From NCBI RefSeq assembly GCF_000428885.1, contig NZ_AUAU01000027.1, forward strand, positions 1 through 46,659: a stretch of 46,659 nt of DNA, read 5' to 3'. The translations under genes were made by a program, and so were the position numbers. Origin of the DNA: Geothrix fermentans DSM 14018. GTDB taxonomy: Bacteria; Acidobacteriota; Holophagae; Holophagales; Holophagaceae. The notes beneath the pieces are model-generated. The model searched no databases, was not told the origin of the DNA, and saw nothing but the letters and a program-made list of their open reading frames with translations. This document shows, in pieces, positions 30,958 to 39,098 of this stretch; position 1 is the stretch's first letter, and each line of letters starts with the position of its first letter.

Positions 30958-31464
30958 TCAGCGCGCCGGGCGCCGTTCCAGGCGCTCCATGAGGAACCCG
31001 CAGCCGAGGATCCCGGGAACCGTGAGAGCCAGGCGGATCAGGGCGAAGCGGGGTCCCAGGAAGGCGCTCTCCAGCAGCAGCATGGGCACCTTGATGGCGG
31101 CCCAGGCCCCCAGGAAGATCACCAGGTTGGCGGTGCGCGCCCCCTTCTCCCGGAGCGACAGGCCCAGGGGGAAGGCCGCGTAGATGGGCCCCGCCGCCGC
31201 CGTGCCCAGCAGCATGGCGAAAGCCACCCCCCGCAAGCCGGAGCCGGGGCCCAGGCTCCGTTCCACCACGGCCCGGGGGACCCAGGCGTCGAACAGGGCC
31301 AGGAGGACCAGCACCGCGGGCAGGATGGCCAGGATCTGGAGGAAGCCCTGCAGGCCGCCCCTGGCCGAGGCGAGGGCAAGCTGCGGGAAGCGCCAGGCCA
31401 GGGCGAGGTGGACCGCCGCGATGGCGACGAGGATCCCGACGACGGGGCGCCAGGCCCGGCTCAC
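30958..31464 (-). CDS. Permease half-protein (DUF318/YraQ-like), second component
   Basis: The GTG at 31462-31464 overlaps the stop of the upstream permease gene and gives 168 residues. Five hydrophobic helices are visible, including VVGILVAIAAVHLALAW, FLQILAILPAVLVLLALF and ANLVIFLGAWAAIKVPMLLL. Together with its partner it corresponds to the two repeats of a COG0701-type permease, here split into two genes. A longer ATG frame upstream is a shadow of the partner gene. Substrate is unknown; related permeases are found with redox or arsenic genes. Confidence 0.75.
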   Translation of the reverse strand: MSRAWRPVVGILVAIAAVHLALAWRFPQLALASARGGLQGFLQILAILPAVLVLLALFDAWVPRAVVERSLGPGSGLRGVAFAMLLGTAAAGPIYAAFPLGLSLREKGARTANLVIFLGAWAAIKVPMLLLESAFLGPRFALIRLALTVPGILGCGFLMERLERRPAR

Positions 31465-31934
31465 AGCAGCACCCCCATGGCGGCGCCGATGGCCAGGGCC
31501 AGCACCAGGCTCAGGGCCTGCCTCCGGACGGTGAAGGCCCGGCCGAAGGCCTTGACCTCCAGGGGCGCCGTGAGGAGACCCACCATGGTGAGGGTGGTGA
31601 TGAAGCTGGCGAGGGCGGGCAGGCTGGCCCCCATGCGGTGGAGCGTCCCCGCGAGGGGATAGGCCACCGGCGAGGGAATCGTGAGCAGGGCGCCCACGCC
31701 GGACAGGAGGAGGAAGCCCACGGCCCCGTGCTCCTGGAACAGGCGTGCCACGGCCTGGGGGGATATGAGGGCCGTGATCAGGCCGATGCCGGCGGTCAGG
31801 CCCAGGAGGGAGGGCAGCAGACCGAGCCAGGAGCGCCAGGCCGCCCCCAGGGCCTGGCGGGTGCGGACCCGGTCCTTCCGGGCGGACAGGAGCAGGCCGA
31901 TCAGGGCCAGCAGGAACAGGACGAAGGCAGACAT
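31461..31934 (-). CDS. Permease half-protein (DUF318/YraQ-like), first component
   Basis: This 157-residue integral membrane protein has helices at AFVLFLLALIGLLLS, WLGLLPSLLGLTAGIGLITAL, VGFLLLSGVGALLTIPSPVAY and the C-terminal LSLVLALAIGAAMGVLL. GALLTIPSPVAYPLAGTL is the loop typical of DUF318/permease repeats. It is the first gene of the operon; a GGAG sequence precedes its ATG. It overlaps the second half by 4 nt (GTGA), as expected for obligate heteromeric subunits. Confidence 0.78.
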   Translation of the reverse strand: MSAFVLFLLALIGLLLSARKDRVRTRQALGAAWRSWLGLLPSLLGLTAGIGLITALISPQAVARLFQEHGAVGFLLLSGVGALLTIPSPVAYPLAGTLHRMGASLPALASFITTLTMVGLLTAPLEVKAFGRAFTVRRQALSLVLALAIGAAMGVLL

Positions 31935-31949
31935 GGGTAAGGCTCCAAT

Positions 31950-31980
31950 ATGACATCTAGATGTTTATGACATCTAGATG
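31950..31980. promoter_or_regulatory. Twin palindromic operator of the permease/PadR operon
   Basis: The 14-mer ATGACATCTAGATG occurs twice (31950-31963 and 31967-31980), 17 nt apart, each containing the perfect palindrome CATCTAGATG. Read across the pair, CTAGATGT and ACATCTAG form an inverted repeat with a 5-nt spacer, in keeping with ATGT...ACAT operators of PadR proteins. The site lies between the -10 hexamer and the first start codon. Confidence 0.8.
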
Positions 31981-31984
31981 GTTC

Positions 31985-32012
31985 ATTATGATCACCCCAC
32001 CGTCGCGGTCAA
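31985..32012 (-). promoter_or_regulatory. Promoter of the permease/PadR operon
   Basis: On the minus strand TTGACC (plus 32007-32012) and CATAAT (plus 31985-31990) are 16 nt apart. Transcription would start inside the twin operator, giving a simple repression layout. Confidence 0.7.
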
Positions 32013-32124
32013 CCCCTCCGGAGGAACCTGGGGGCGGGCCTAAACATGTCTTAACTGGCCCTTCCCCACGTGCCGCGTAAGCTGAGGGCTTCCCGTGGGG
32101 GATCTTTCGCAGCCTGGAGGTCAC

Positions 32125-34923
32125 ATGTCCCTGTCCCGTCGATTCACGCTGCCCCTGTGCGGGGCCCTGGCCCTGGCGCTGGTGGCGGGCGATGCCTCCA
32201 GGCCGGCCCCCGCGGTGAAGGCGGCCCCCAGGGGGAAGGCCAAGGCCCTTCCCGTGCCCGCGCCGGTCAAGGTGACGACGGTGGAGGGCATCACCGAGTA
32301 CCGCCTGGCCAACGGCCTCCGGGTGCTGCTCTACCCCGACGCCAGCAAGCCCACGATCACCACCAACATCACCTACCTGGTGGGCAGCCGCATGGAGCAC
32401 TACGGCGAGACGGGCATGGCCCACCTGCTGGAGCACATGCTCTTCAAGGGCACCAAGGACCGGCCCGACACCTGGAAGATCCTCAACGAGCTGGGGGGCG
32501 ACGCCAACGGCACCACCAACCTGGACCGCACGAACTACTACGTGTCCTTCCCGGCCTCCGAGGAGAACCTGAAGAAGGCCCTGGGGTTGGAAGCCGACCG
32601 GATGCTGAACTGCAGCTTCACGGCGGAGACGCTGTGGGGCAAGGACGGCAAGAGCGGCGAAATGACCGTCGTCCGCAACGAGTTCGAGCAGACCGAGAAC
32701 AGCTCTTTCAATGTCACGGGCCTACGGGTGCTGTCGGTGGCCTTCGACTGGCACAATTACGGCAAGCCCGTCATCGGCGCTCGCAGCGACATCGAGCACG
32801 TGAACGTGGACCACCTGCGGGCCTTCTACCGGACCTACTACCAGCCGGACAACGCCGTGCTGGTGGTGGCGGGAAAGTTCGACGGGCCGAAGACGCTGGC
32901 CTTCGTCAACGAGACCTTCGGGCGGATCCCCAAGCCCGCCCGCACCCTGGAGCCCACCTACACGGTGGAGCCCACCCAGGACGGCGAGCGCCTCGTCACC
33001 ATCCGGCGCGTGGGCGGCACGCCCCTCCTGATCGCCGGCTACCACATCGCCCCCGGGGCCCACCCGGACCGCAGCGCCACGGACCTGGCGGCGGCCATCC
33101 TGACGGACGCCCCCGGCGGACGCCTCTACAAGGCCCTGGTGGAGACCAAGCTGGCCGCCCAGGTCTTCCCCCTCTCCTTCACCACCTACGAACCCGGCTA
33201 CCAGATGTTCGGCGTGGTCCTGCCCAAGGACGGGGACCTGGGGAAGGCGCAGGAGGTGCTCCTGCGCGAGGTGGAGGGCCTGAAGGACCGGCCCCTCACC
33301 CAGGCGGAACTGGACCGGGCCAAGGCCCAGGTCCAGAAGGGCATCGACCAGACCCTATCGGACACCAAGGCCATGGCCATCGGCCTGAGCGAGGCCATGG
33401 CCACGGGCGACTGGCGGGAGTGGTTCCTGGACCGCGACCGCACCCTGGGGGCCTCCCTCGCGCAGGTCCAGGCGGCGGCCGTGGCCTACTTCAAGCCCAG
33501 CAACCGCACCCTCGGGGAGTACGTCCCCACGGAAAAGCCAGACCGCACCGAGGTGCCGGGCCTGCCGGACATCGCCGCCGACGTGGCCTCGTACACGGGC
33601 AGGCAGACCATCGCCCAGGGCGAGGCCTTCGACGCCAGCCCCGCCAACGTGGACCGGCGCACCATCCGGTTCACGGCTCCCAATGGCCTCAAGGGCGCCC
33701 TGCTCCCCAAGAAGACCAAGGGCGGCATGGCCTCGGTGCAGCTCACCCTGCGCTTCGGCCAGGAGGCCTCCCTGCGCGACAAGCAGGCGATCCCGGAGCT
33801 CACGGGCGCCATGCTCATGCGTGGCACCCTCAGGCACTCGCGCCAGGAGCTCGCCGACGCCTTCGACCAGCTGAAGGCCGAGGTCATGGTCACCGGCGGC
33901 GCCACCTCCGCCAACGCCCGCATCACGGTCCCCCGGGAGCACCTCGCGGCCGCCCTGAAGCTGGTGGCCGAAGTCCTGCGCGAGCCCGCCTTCCCCGCCT
34001 CCGAGCTGGAGACCCTCGCGAAGCAGCAGAGCACGGGCATCGAGTCCCAGCGCCAGGAGCCCCAGGCCAAGGCCATGGAGTTCCTGGGCCGGACCTTCGA
34101 CGCTTACCCCGCGGGGCACCCCTCGGCCTACCGGTCCTTCGACACCCGGCTCCAGGACCTGAAGGGGGCCAAGGCCGAGGACCTGAAGGCCTTCCATGCC
34201 GCCTTCTACGGGGCGGACCACGCCACCTTCGCGGCCTCCGGCGACTTCGATGCCCAGGAGCTCCAGGCCCTGGTGACTGAGCTCTTCGGCAGCTGGACCT
34301 CCACGTCGCCCTACGCGCGCATCCCCGCCCGGCTGAAGGAGGTCCCCGGCCAGTCCAGGGTCCTGGAGACGCCGGACAAGAAGATGGCCATCTTCATCGC
34401 CGCCGAGCGCTGGGCCATGAAGGACACGGATCCCGGCTATCCCGCCTTCCTCATGGCCAACCAGATCCTCGGCGGCGGCGCCCTCAAGAACCGCATCGCG
34501 GACCGCCTGCGCCAGAAGGAGGGCTTCAGCTACGGCGCCGGCTCCTACGTCAACGTCAGCAGCCAGGACCCCGTGGCCTCCTGGCAGGGCTACGCCATCT
34601 ACGCGCCCCAGAACGCCGCGAAGCTGGAGGCCGCCTTCCAGGAGGAACTCCAGAAGGCCCTGAAGGACGGCTTCACCCAGGAGGAGCTGGACTTCGCCCG
34701 GAAGACCTGGCTCCAGGGCGAGGAGGCCCAGCGCCAGGAGGACCGCGCCATCGCCGGCTGGCTGAACAGCTCGCTCTACCTCGGCCGCTCCGTGCTCTTC
34801 GAGGCGGAGCTGGAAGCGAAGGTCAAGGCCCTGAAGCTGGACGAGGTCAACGCCGCCCTGCGCCGGCACCTGGATCCCGCGAAGCTCGTCATCGTCAAAG
34901 CGGGCGACTTCACCAAGAAGTAG
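32125..34923 (+). CDS. M16 family zinc metallopeptidase, exported
   Basis: The protein has 932 residues, the two-repeat full-length form of insulinase-type peptidases. A signal peptide (FTLPLCGALALALVAGDA) precedes the inverted zinc motif HLLEH at 100-104 (MAHLLEHMLFKGT), with the third ligand expected in MTVVRNEFEQTENS. The second half (from about residue 525, TIRFTAPNGLKGALLP) lacks the HxxEH motif, as usual, and supplies the R/Y substrate site. TGGAGG lies 4 nt before the ATG at 32125; a GTG 10 codons upstream has no such site. It would degrade peptides in the periplasm. It is followed by a strong terminator. Confidence 0.95.
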   Translation: MSLSRRFTLPLCGALALALVAGDASRPAPAVKAAPRGKAKALPVPAPVKVTTVEGITEYRLANGLRVLLYPDASKPTITTNITYLVGSRMEHYGETGMAHLLEHMLFKGTKDRPDTWKILNELGGDANGTTNLDRTNYYVSFPASEENLKKALGLEADRMLNCSFTAETLWGKDGKSGEMTVVRNEFEQTENSSFNVTGLRVLSVAFDWHNYGKPVIGARSDIEHVNVDHLRAFYRTYYQPDNAVLVVAGKFDGPKTLAFVNETFGRIPKPARTLEPTYTVEPTQDGERLVTIRRVGGTPLLIAGYHIAPGAHPDRSATDLAAAILTDAPGGRLYKALVETKLAAQVFPLSFTTYEPGYQMFGVVLPKDGDLGKAQEVLLREVEGLKDRPLTQAELDRAKAQVQKGIDQTLSDTKAMAIGLSEAMATGDWREWFLDRDRTLGASLAQVQAAAVAYFKPSNRTLGEYVPTEKPDRTEVPGLPDIAADVASYTGRQTIAQGEAFDASPANVDRRTIRFTAPNGLKGALLPKKTKGGMASVQLTLRFGQEASLRDKQAIPELTGAMLMRGTLRHSRQELADAFDQLKAEVMVTGGATSANARITVPREHLAAALKLVAEVLREPAFPASELETLAKQQSTGIESQRQEPQAKAMEFLGRTFDAYPAGHPSAYRSFDTRLQDLKGAKAEDLKAFHAAFYGADHATFAASGDFDAQELQALVTELFGSWTSTSPYARIPARLKEVPGQSRVLETPDKKMAIFIAAERWAMKDTDPGYPAFLMANQILGGGALKNRIADRLRQKEGFSYGAGSYVNVSSQDPVASWQGYAIYAPQNAAKLEAAFQEELQKALKDGFTQEELDFARKTWLQGEEAQRQEDRAIAGWLNSSLYLGRSVLFEAELEAKVKALKLDEVNAALRRHLDPAKLVIVKAGDFTKK

Positions 34924-34937
34924 TCTTTCTCGTGCTG

Positions 34938-34975
34938 GCAAAATGGGGGAGCGGCCTGCCGCTCCCCCATTTTGC
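34938..34975. terminator. Strong intrinsic terminator after the M16 peptidase
   Basis: A perfect 18-bp inverted repeat (GCAAAATGGGGGAGCGGC with its complement) with a 2-nt centre is flanked by AAAA on one arm and TTTT on the other, so it may work in both directions. It starts 14 nt after the peptidase stop. Confidence 0.92.
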
Positions 34976-35058
34976 TAGGAGGAAACAGCGATCCATGGTC
35001 TTCTGGATGTCCGCTCGGCGTTGATCAGTGACGCGGGGCGATGACGGAGGGCGTGGCC

Positions 35059-36798
35059 ATGGCGCGCATCGAACGGGAATGGAAGGCCGAGCAGGAGGGC
35101 GCGGCCCTGGCTTCGGAGCTGCACAAGGTCATGGTCATCAGCCACCGGCAGGCCAAGGGCTTCATCGACGGCCGCTGCGTGACGGTGAACGGCGAGACCG
35201 CCGAGAAGCACGGCCACCGGCTCAAGGCCGGCGACACCGTGAAGGTGGTCTTCGATCCCGAGCTCACCTACGAGGTGCTGCCTCCCCCGAAAAAACTGAG
35301 CTCCGGACCCTACGAGACCCTGTGGGAGGACAACCACCTGCTCTTCGTCTTCAAGCCCGCGGGCCTGCTGACGGTACCCGCCGAGCAGGGCGGCGAGCCC
35401 AGCCTGGCGGAGGCCATCACCGAGTCCTACCGCCGCCGCGGCTTCAAGCGCTTCAACCTCTACATCGTCCATCGCCTCGACCGCTTCACCAGCGGCGTGC
35501 TGGTCTTCGCCAAGACGCCCGAGGCCCTGCACGGCCTCAAGAAGCACTTCGAGCTGCACCGCCTCCAGCGCGTCTACTTCGCCATCCTGGTGGGTGAGCT
35601 GCCCGAGAACAGCGGCACCTTGGCCGGCCATCTCATCGAGCACGCCAAGTCCCTGAAGATGTCCGTGGCCAAGGTGCGCAAGGGCCCCGGAGGCGGCAAG
35701 CGCATGCCCGCGGGCGCCAAGGAGGCCGTCACCCACTACCGCGTGATCGAGCGCCTGCCCGGCCACACCGTGGTGGAGGTGCGCCTGGAGACCGGCCGCC
35801 GCAACCAGATCCGCGTGCAGTTCGCGGACCGTGGCTTCCCCCTGCTGGGCGACCAGGTCTACGGCGTGGAGAGCCCGCTGCTGGACCGCCAGGCCCTGCA
35901 CGCCGAGCTGCTGGGCTTCAAGCACCCCGTCACCGAGGAGCAGGTCACCGTCACGGCCCCCATGCCCGCGGACATGGAGGCGGCCCTCAAGGCCCTGCGC
36001 AATTCCGCCCGCCTGCAGCGCGCCGCCACTGGCGCCAAGGGCGAGGAGGGCATCTTCCAGCCCACGGAGAGCCGCGACCACAAGCTCAAGCGCGTGGCCC
36101 GCGCCAAGCGCTACGATCGGCCCGAGGAGCGCGAGCGTCCCCTGGGGGGTTCCTCGCGGCCTCGCCGCGAGGAGGAGCAGGAAGAGCGGCCCCGCCGCCG
36201 TTTCACTCCCGACGACCGTCCGGCACGGTCCCGCCGCGAAGAGGGCGACGAACGCCCGCGCCGCAGCTTCGGTTCCGCCGACCGCCCTGCCCGCCCCCGG
36301 CGCGACGACGGCGACGAGCGGCCCCGCCGCAACTACGGCTCCGCTGAGCGCCCCACCCGTCCGCGACGCGACGACGATGGCGACCGGCCTCGCCGCCCCT
36401 TCACCCCCGGCGACCGACCCCGGCCCCGCCGCGAGGACGGCGACGAGCGCCCGCGCCGCAGCTACGGCGCCGCCGACCGCCCCGCCCGCCCCCGGCGCGA
36501 CGACGGTGACGAGCGGCCCCGCCGCCCCTTCACACCCGGCGACCGCCCGGCCCGGCCCCGCCGTGAGGACAGCGACGAGCGCCCGCGCCGCAGCTACGGA
36601 TCCTCCGAGCGCCCTGCACGCCCCCGGCGCGACGACGGTGACAAGCGGCCTGGCCGCCCCTTCACCCCCGGCGATCGCCCGGCCCGGCCCCGCCGTGAGG
36701 GCGGCGACGAGCGCCCGCGCCGCAGCTACGGATCCTCCGAGCGCCCCGCCCGAAAACCGGCCCCCCGGACCGTCAAACCCAAGCCGCGAAAGCCCTGA
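35059..36798 (+). CDS. RluA-family pseudouridine synthase with repetitive Arg-rich tail
   Basis: The protein has 579 residues. An S4-like RNA-binding region (HKVMVISHRQAKGFIDGRCVTVNG in parts) precedes the catalytic domain with HRLDRFTSG, where Asp141 is the pseudouridylation residue, then GRRNQIRVQFADRGFPLLGD. Family members are about 300-340 residues, but here a tail of about 200 residues is added, made of nine 22-residue units (ERPRRPFTPGDRPARPRR and ERPRRSYGSSERPARPRR types). Such RGG/RP-rich tails are disordered and bind RNA. GGAGGG 7 nt before the ATG at 35059 favours it over the ATG at 35041. The target RNA position cannot be told. Confidence 0.9.
   Translation: MARIEREWKAEQEGAALASELHKVMVISHRQAKGFIDGRCVTVNGETAEKHGHRLKAGDTVKVVFDPELTYEVLPPPKKLSSGPYETLWEDNHLLFVFKPAGLLTVPAEQGGEPSLAEAITESYRRRGFKRFNLYIVHRLDRFTSGVLVFAKTPEALHGLKKHFELHRLQRVYFAILVGELPENSGTLAGHLIEHAKSLKMSVAKVRKGPGGGKRMPAGAKEAVTHYRVIERLPGHTVVEVRLETGRRNQIRVQFADRGFPLLGDQVYGVESPLLDRQALHAELLGFKHPVTEEQVTVTAPMPADMEAALKALRNSARLQRAATGAKGEEGIFQPTESRDHKLKRVARAKRYDRPEERERPLGGSSRPRREEEQEERPRRRFTPDDRPARSRREEGDERPRRSFGSADRPARPRRDDGDERPRRNYGSAERPTRPRRDDDGDRPRRPFTPGDRPRPRREDGDERPRRSYGAADRPARPRRDDGDERPRRPFTPGDRPARPRREDSDERPRRSYGSSERPARPRRDDGDKRPGRPFTPGDRPARPRREGGDERPRRSYGSSERPARKPAPRTVKPKPRKP
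36184..36753 (+). repeat. 66-bp tandem repeats encoding the Arg-rich tail
   Basis: Eight complete and one partial copy of a 66-bp (22-codon) unit lie in frame in the pseudouridine synthase gene. Units alternate between FTPGDRPARPRRE and SYGSSERPARPRRD variants, so a 132-bp higher-order unit exists in the later copies. The repeats are likely to vary in number between strains. Confidence 0.85.
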
Positions 36799-36850
36799 TC
36801 CGACCACAAGCATTTCATGCGCCGGACCGCCCGCGGTCCGGCGCCCGCGT

Positions 36851-36925
36851 GTGGCATGACCTCCTCGCCGGGACCCGACTCCGAACGCCGCCACCCGGCG
36901 TTCTCCGCCACCTGGCCGTCGGTCA
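36851..36925 (-). repeat. 75-nt 3'-end element, copy 1 (from the phhB stop codon)
   Basis: Read on the minus strand, it begins with the phhB TGA, continues CCGACGGCC, then GCGGAG, a 19-nt hairpin (AACGCCG/CGGCGTT arms), a 12-nt spacer and a 21-nt block that begins CCGGCGAGGAGG and ends CATGCCAC. It aligns without gaps to copy 2 behind fabG. A separate perfect hairpin (GCGCCGGACC/GGTCCGGCGC, 36819-36844) follows in the same gap. Confidence 0.8.
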
Positions 36926-37231
36926 AATGTGCTCCAGGTACATCCGGTCCAGCGCTTCGGCCATGTCCAGGTCCCGCTGGGTGACGCCGCGGCTGACATG
37001 GGTGGTGAGCACCGCCACCACCCAGCGGTAGCCCAGCGTCAGGTCCGGGTGGTGGTTCACCTTCTCGGCGTGCTCCGCTGCGGCCATGACAAAGCCCAGG
37101 CCCCGCGGGTAGGCGGAGAAAACATAGCGGCGCCGGAGGGTCAGCCCGTGGGCATCCCCCTGGGCGACCCAATCGGGGTGCGACTTCAGGAAGGCCTCCA
37201 TGGCGTCGGGGCTGACCAGATCCTTGGACAT
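36923..37231 (-). CDS. phhB: Pterin-4a-carbinolamine dehydratase
   Basis: The protein has 102 residues, the normal size. The family signature is present: EKVNHHPDLTLGYRWVVAVL in one run with His60, His61 and Pro62, followed by His78 (TTHVSRGVTQRDLDMA). The enzyme regenerates dihydropterin after aromatic amino-acid hydroxylation. The ATG at 37231 is chosen because GGGAGAAAG lies just upstream; a second ATG four codons earlier is possible. It is divergent from fabG. hppD of tyrosine degradation is 8 kb away, but phenylalanine hydroxylase itself is not in the window. Confidence 0.93.
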   Translation of the reverse strand: MSKDLVSPDAMEAFLKSHPDWVAQGDAHGLTLRRRYVFSAYPRGLGFVMAAAEHAEKVNHHPDLTLGYRWVVAVLTTHVSRGVTQRDLDMAEALDRMYLEHI

Positions 37232-37277
37232 GCTTTCTCCCATGGGGCATCCTAATCCGTTGCCCTGGAATCGCGCC

Positions 37278-38036
37278 ATGCCCTTCAACCAGCCTCCCCT
37301 GCTCGGCCGCATCGCCTTTGTCACCGGCTCCTCCCGGGGCATCGGGCGGGCCATCGCCGTGGAGTTCGCCCGGTGGGGCGCGGACGTGGTGGTGCATGCC
37401 CAGAAGAACCAGGATCTGGCCGAGGCCGTGGCCGAGGAGATCCGGGGCATGGGGCGCCGGGCCATGGTGGTGCTGGCGGACGTGCGGGTGAAGGCAGAAC
37501 TGGAGGCCGCCGCGGACCGGGTGAAGGCGGAACTGGGCCCCGTGGACATCCTCGTGAACAACGCCGGGACGCGCAAGGACGGCCCCTTCATCCTCATGGG
37601 CGACGCGAAGTGGGAGGAGGTAATGGACGTGAACCTCCGCGGCACCGTGTACGCCACCAAGGCCTTCGTGCGCGGCATGATGGCCCGCAAGTGGGGCCGC
37701 ATCGTCAACATCGTGAGCCCCACCGGCATCATCGGAAAGGCCGGCCAGACCAACTACGGCGCCAGCAAGGGTGCCGTCATGGCCCTCACCAAGAGCCTGG
37801 CTCGGGAGGTGGCGCCCTTCGGCGTGCTGGTGAATGCCGTGAACCCCGGCCTCATCCACACGGAGCTCACCCAGGACGTGCCCGAGGACCTGCGCCGGGA
37901 GATGCTGGCCCCCGCCATCCTCAAGCGCGAGGGCGAGCCCGAGGAGGTGGCCGGCGTCGTGGCCTTCCTCTGCTCCGACTGGGCCAGCTACATGAGCGGC
38001 CAGATCATCAACGTGGACGGCGGGCTCTGCCCTTGA
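37278..38036 (+). CDS. FabG-type short-chain dehydrogenase/reductase
   Basis: The protein has 252 residues with a complete classical SDR set: nucleotide motif TGSSRGIG at 16-23, NNAG at 94-97, and catalytic Ser147, Tyr160 and Lys164 (YGASK). The C-terminus GQIINVDGGLCP is typical of 3-oxoacyl-ACP reductases. Arg20 after the Gly-rich motif indicates NADPH. The ATG at 37278 has only a weak ribosome site. It lies alone, divergent from phhB, so either a fatty-acid reductase or another ketone reductase is possible. Confidence 0.85.
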   Translation: MPFNQPPLLGRIAFVTGSSRGIGRAIAVEFARWGADVVVHAQKNQDLAEAVAEEIRGMGRRAMVVLADVRVKAELEAAADRVKAELGPVDILVNNAGTRKDGPFILMGDAKWEEVMDVNLRGTVYATKAFVRGMMARKWGRIVNIVSPTGIIGKAGQTNYGASKGAVMALTKSLAREVAPFGVLVNAVNPGLIHTELTQDVPEDLRREMLAPAILKREGEPEEVAGVVAFLCSDWASYMSGQIINVDGGLCP

Positions 38037-38108
38037 CCGACCGCCGGATCGCGGAGCAGGCTGCGGGGCAGCCTGCGAAGCGAGGATCCGGCGAGGAGGT
38101 CATGCCAC
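38034..38108 (+). repeat. 75-nt 3'-end element, copy 2 (from the fabG stop codon)
   Basis: It begins with the fabG TGA, then CCGACCGCC, GCGGAG, a 19-nt hairpin (CAGGCTGC/GCAGCCTG arms), a 12-nt spacer and the same 21-nt block as copy 1. The two hairpins occupy the same position but have different sequences. In this copy a second stem, CGCCGGATC (38042-38050) with GATCCGGCG (38085-38093), encloses the hairpin. It lies between the convergent fabG and folD genes. Confidence 0.8.
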
Positions 38109-38120
38109 GGGGCCGCCGGA

Positions 38121-39035
38121 TTAGTCCAGCTGGTTCGCCGCCTGGAGGGTATTGGTCAGCAGCCCCGCGATGGTGAGAGGCCCGACGCCCCCGGGGACGG
38201 GCGTCACGGCCGAGGCCACCTGCATGGCCTCGCCGTAGCGCACGTCGCCGCAGAGGACGGCGCCCTTGGCGATGAGCGTCTCCAGCTTCTTCGGTTCGGC
38301 GGCGAAGATGCGCTGGCCGAGGGCCAGGTCGTCCACGCGGTTGATGCCCACGTCCACCACCACGGCGCCGGGCTTGATCCAGGAGCCCTCCACCAGGCCG
38401 GGCTTACCGACGGCGGCCACCAGCAGGTCCGCCTCCCGGCACACGGCGGGCAGATCCTTCGTGCGGCTGTGGGCGATGGTCACCGTGGCGTGCTGCTCCA
38501 GCAGCATGAGGGCCATGGGCTTGCCCACGATCTCACTGCGCCCCAGCACCACGGCCCGCAGGCCCTTGAGCTCCACGCCATGGTGGGCCAGGAGGGACAT
38601 GCAGGCGCTGGGGGTGCAGGGGCGCAGGCCCGGCAGACCCTCCAGCAGCAGGCCCTGGTTCACGGGATGGAAGCCGTCCACATCCTTGGCGGGACTGATG
38701 CGGTGCAGGGCCCGCTTGGAGTCCAGGCCTTTGGGCAGGGGCAGTTGCACCAGGATGCCGTCCACGCCGGAATCGGCGTTCAGGCGGTCGATGAGGGCGT
38801 CCAACTCGGCCTGGGGCGTGTCCGCGGCCAGGCGATGTTCCAGGGAGGTGATGCCCACCTTGGCGCAGGCGGCGGACTTGTTGCGGACGTAGACGTGGCT
38901 GGCGGGATCATCGCCCACCAGCACCACGGCCAGGGCCGGCGCGCGGAGTCCCTTGGCCTGCCGGGCCTCCACTCCCTGGCGCACCGCCTCCAGCATGCGG
39001 TCCGCGTGCGCCTTGCCATCCAGCACCTGAGCCAT
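38121..39035 (-). CDS. folD: Bifunctional methylene-THF dehydrogenase/cyclohydrolase
   Basis: The protein has 304 residues. Catalytic Tyr49 and Lys53 (SHVYVRNKSAA), GILVQLPLPKGLD, SPAKDVDGFHPVNQG and the Rossmann segment VVLGRSEIVGKPMA are all diagnostic, as is the end TPVPGGVGPLTIAGLL. It interconverts 5,10-methylene-THF and 10-formyl-THF with NADP and so supplies the substrate of the MTHFR encoded at 7.5-9.4 kb. AAGGATG precedes the ATG. An imperfect hairpin (GGAAAAGGGG/CCCCCTTTCC, 39053-39081) separates it from the barrel gene on the same strand. Confidence 0.97.
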   Translation of the reverse strand: MAQVLDGKAHADRMLEAVRQGVEARQAKGLRAPALAVVLVGDDPASHVYVRNKSAACAKVGITSLEHRLAADTPQAELDALIDRLNADSGVDGILVQLPLPKGLDSKRALHRISPAKDVDGFHPVNQGLLLEGLPGLRPCTPSACMSLLAHHGVELKGLRAVVLGRSEIVGKPMALMLLEQHATVTIAHSRTKDLPAVCREADLLVAAVGKPGLVEGSWIKPGAVVVDVGINRVDDLALGQRIFAAEPKKLETLIAKGAVLCGDVRYGEAMQVASAVTPVPGGVGPLTIAGLLTNTLQAANQLD

Positions 39036-39098
39036 GAGCCATCCTTCCCATTGGAAAAGGGGACTCGCTGGCCCCCTTTCCAGCCTACCAGTCGAAAC

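Noticed and set aside
30958-31956. Single long permease frame of 332 codons
   Set aside because: Its first half is a shadow of the first permease gene; the GTG at 31464 with a GTGA overlap is the real start.
36184-36753. Possible CRISPR array, because of regular repeats
   Set aside because: The repeats are contiguous, in frame and coding; there are no unique spacers or cas genes.
38050-38176. Small ORF starting at the GAGGAGGTCATG of the 3'-end element
   Set aside because: It looks like a start site, but the frame runs antisense into folD with no conserved product between the two element copies.
39053-39081. Intrinsic terminator between the barrel gene and folD
   Set aside because: The hairpin is imperfect and no U-tract follows on the minus strand, so it was only mentioned as a hairpin.
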